Origin: Rehmannia glutinosa
Lineage: Eukaryota; Streptophyta; Magnoliopsida; Lamiales; Orobanchaceae
Direction: 5' to 3'
Assembly (NCBI GenBank): GCA_016081115.2
Contig: JABTTQ020001744.1
Coordinates: forward strand, 62,001 to 126,000
Length of the DNA: 64,000 nt
Of this stretch, positions 61,751 through 64,000 are shown piece after piece. Made by a program: the position numbers and the translations under genes. Numbering within the stretch: position 1 is the first letter of the stretch; each line of letters starts with the position of its first letter. A model generated the notes under the pieces. It made no database searches. It was not told the DNA's origin and saw only the letters and a list, made by a program, of their open reading frames with translations.

Positions 61751-63776
61751 GGCTCTAGTTATACATAACAAATTAAGTTTGAGAACTCGTTTTTCCATTC
61801 AGTAAGTTTGACTCAATTAGTCAAACAATGATAAAGTACATTAAAAAACTTAAAGTATATGGGCCTGGTTTATTTGATTTGATTAATAATCTAATTAACT
61901 AAATCTAAACGTAAATTTTAAAACACAATAAAATTTCAACTATACTTAAACAACTGCTACATATTTGACTCGATCAATTTGTTTCCGATTCTACATTGAG
62001 GTGATTGGCACTAAATATAAGAATTACTGAAAACCAATTTACTCGGCAATTTGTAAAGATATTTTGTGTGTTTTGTCATAATATGATTTTGTAGAAGCAA
62101 TTGATTCTCAAGATGCAACCAGTTAGTAATTGTCAAAAAGTGATACTGTTTTTCTTTTTTCATTGGGAAAAATTACATATAGTTCCTACACTCAACGGGT
62201 TGATATAAATTCCCTATTATTGTTCAGTAGTAATCACATTTGTCCCCATAGGGTGGCCGATTTGATGGAGTGGATGAGTGTGGGGCCTTAGATCACGATT
62301 TTGATTTTCCTACCATCACTTTCTCAGTTGAGTCTGTGGCACAAGGTTTTGCATAGTGCAATTTACTAACTGACGTGATTTGTAGGTTATCACGTTGTAC
62401 TCTATAATTCCAATATGCACCCAAATGGTTAGCAAGTCCGAGTTTCCTGTTTAATATAACTTATATGACTTGATGTGTGATTAATGAGTCGGTCATATGG
62501 CTTTTCTTTCTTGTTCGGGTATGCCCGACGTACTTGTACATTCCTTTGATCTATAAATTTGTATTTACTGATAAAAAAGACAGCATTTATCATGGAACGA
62601 GACACAATCGACAACCTCTAAAACATGTATATCAGATTACACATTATATGAGTGCAGCAAACCCCCAACATGTTTAACAGCATTGGGACCGTGGTGGGAG
62701 GGCAACCTCTCACCGCGTTCCCTTCCTACTGGCGTGCACGTGAGTGCTCGTTGTGCGGGCTATCGAATCTCGACGTGACATGCGCCAAAGCTCTCTCTTA
62801 GTGAAAAAAAAAATCAAAGAAAGTGGGCCTGGAAAACTCCAGCTTGGGCCCATCTTTGTTGCCCAAATGATGACTTCTTCCTAACATACTTTCTAAAAAA
62901 AATTAAGAACTGAAAGATCTTTTGCCTTTATTTGAATCATTTCCAGGGATCTTTTAACTCTGTGAACTGTTGGCTTTTCTTGCCACCTTCTACTTTGTTT
63001 TAAATTTTCCTGATAAAAGATTCAGTTAGAAAACCCCCATTTGGATGGCTTTCTTGGCAATCTTTGGATTTTGGTTGACCAGGTTTGGTTACCTCCCATA
63101 CTCCCAAGTTTTTCTTAAACCAGTCGAGTTTATTTCAATTGTTTTGTCTTTATTGTTATCAGCAAAAGAGCAAACAAAATGAACATACCCGTTAGAACTG
63201 GCAAAATGCAGCTTGGGATGGTCCGGACCATGATTTTTTAGACCAAAAAAATCCGGATCTATTTTGCCCGGCCCGACTTTTAGCATAGTTCAACAATTTT
63301 TGTGTACAAAATGCACACACGGACTGAGATGGACCAACTATTTTCGCTATCCGAACAAAATCGGGCCTCCCAACCCGACCCATTTTCAAAAGCATGATGA
63401 AGCCAACCTGGCCCGGACCAGCACATTGACAACTCTAATACTCGAGGCTCAATGAACTATAGAACATAAATCATATACAAAATCTAATAAAGTTACTTTT
63501 TATTGACAAAAAATCCTGGGCCCCCTTCTGTAAAAAGATAAAACTTTAAGGGTCAAGAATGAATTTCATGTAAGATACCCAAAGTTCCCCCATTTGTTTA
63601 GAACCACTCATTTCCTCTGCCACATAAAACACCAAACTCCCAAATATTGGTGGCCAAGAATTATCAATCAAAATTTCAACCAAAAAAGAAAAAAAAAAAT
63701 CTAAACTAATGCATCAATTACAGTTCAAGAACACACTCCCACACACACAGTCCTTCCCACTGCTTCACTACTGAAA
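61751..63776. other. Intergenic, no gene seen
   Basis: AT-rich. 62160-62430 starts AAAATTACATATAGTTCC and resembles dispersed plant MITE ends. 63215-63440 has GC-rich CCCGGCCCGAC / CAACCCGACCC words in inverted orientation, possibly a hAT-type fragment. Neither has verifiable borders. Confidence 0.4.
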
Positions 63777-63795
63777 ACACACACACACACACACA
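63777..63795. repeat. (AC)n microsatellite in the 5' UTR of the last gene
   Basis: ACACACACAC run ending 15 bp before the ATG at 63811. Confidence 0.85.
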
Positions 63796-63810
63796 GAGTG
63801 TTCTTCCTCC

Positions 63811-64000
63811 ATGATCACCACCAAGCCTTCACACTACGGTTCATCACAGCTTTTCAGCTTCACTCTGAAAAATACCCACAAACAAAATTTTTCAAAATAT
63901 ATCTCTCTAGGCAACACTTACACTTGCATTGCCCTGTCTTCATTTGCCAGCTCCCCAGAAACGCCCAAATGGGACTCCAAGATTATTCAGTTCTCAAATG
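63811..64000 (+). CDS. Start of an unidentified protein-coding gene, probably organelle-targeted (partial)
   Basis: Open from ATG 63811 to the window edge, 63 codons plus one base. The N-terminus MITTKPSHYGSSQLFSFTLK is rich in Ser, Thr, Lys and poor in acidic residues for about 50 residues, as expected of a plastid or mitochondrial transit peptide, and becomes more soluble-protein-like at SPETPKWDSKIIQFSN. The upstream 90 bp are C/A-rich and look like a plant 5' UTR. The family cannot be told from this much sequence. Confidence 0.6.
   Translation, partial: MITTKPSHYGSSQLFSFTLKNTHKQNFSKYISLGNTYTCIALSSFASSPETPKWDSKIIQFSN

Noticed and set aside
62681..62800. GC-rich block resembling a SINE on the minus strand
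   Set aside because: The putative box B is poor and no box A, tail or target duplication was found.

Overview
The window is nuclear DNA from a flowering plant, most likely a eudicot. The evidence is spliced genes with GT-AG introns, a plant cluster I diacylglycerol kinase, a defensin-like peptide gene, plant retrotransposon lineages (SIRE-type Ty1/copia, Athila-like and chromovirus-like Ty3/gypsy) and several plant MITE families. No bacterial or organellar features, tRNA genes, rRNA genes or CRISPR arrays were seen.

Layout. Positions 1-6835 hold a minus-strand diacylglycerol kinase gene in at least seven coding exons. Its last intron carries a roughly 330-bp TAA repeat, and its usual first coding exon (membrane anchor plus C1 domains) is missing. 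Positions 7.7-8.5 kb are a degenerate minisatellite. From 8.5 to 52 kb the sequence is nested retrotransposons. Two LTRs of a chromovirus-like family (A) lie at 9.7-11.6 kb and 18.1-41.4 kb. The second is split by an Athila-like Ty3/gypsy element (B, minus strand, 19467-38938, TSD GAATA). B is itself split inside reverse transcriptase by a SIRE-like Ty1/copia element (C, 26734-34629, TSD CATAC) that has gag but no pol. A second Athila-like, gag-protease-only family (E) forms a tandem LTR-internal-LTR-internal array at 42.0-52.0 kb.

Positions 52-55 kb carry a hAT MITE and two abutting Tourist-like MITEs. A broken defensin-like gene lies at 55.1-55.7 kb. A third non-autonomous gag-protease element (D) at 56.0-61.5 kb is split by a reversed fragment of C. 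A new protein-coding gene starts at 63811 and runs off the window.

The LTR families share one architecture: GC-rich palindromic motifs cluster 150-450 bp upstream of the TATA box in B, C, E and probably D. The transcribed leader of C carries eight hairpins with varied stems and a near-constant GTGGT loop. Many frame breaks are single-base losses at CG-containing sites or homopolymers, and paired copies often disagree exactly there. Part of the apparent gene decay may therefore be consensus error rather than mutation.
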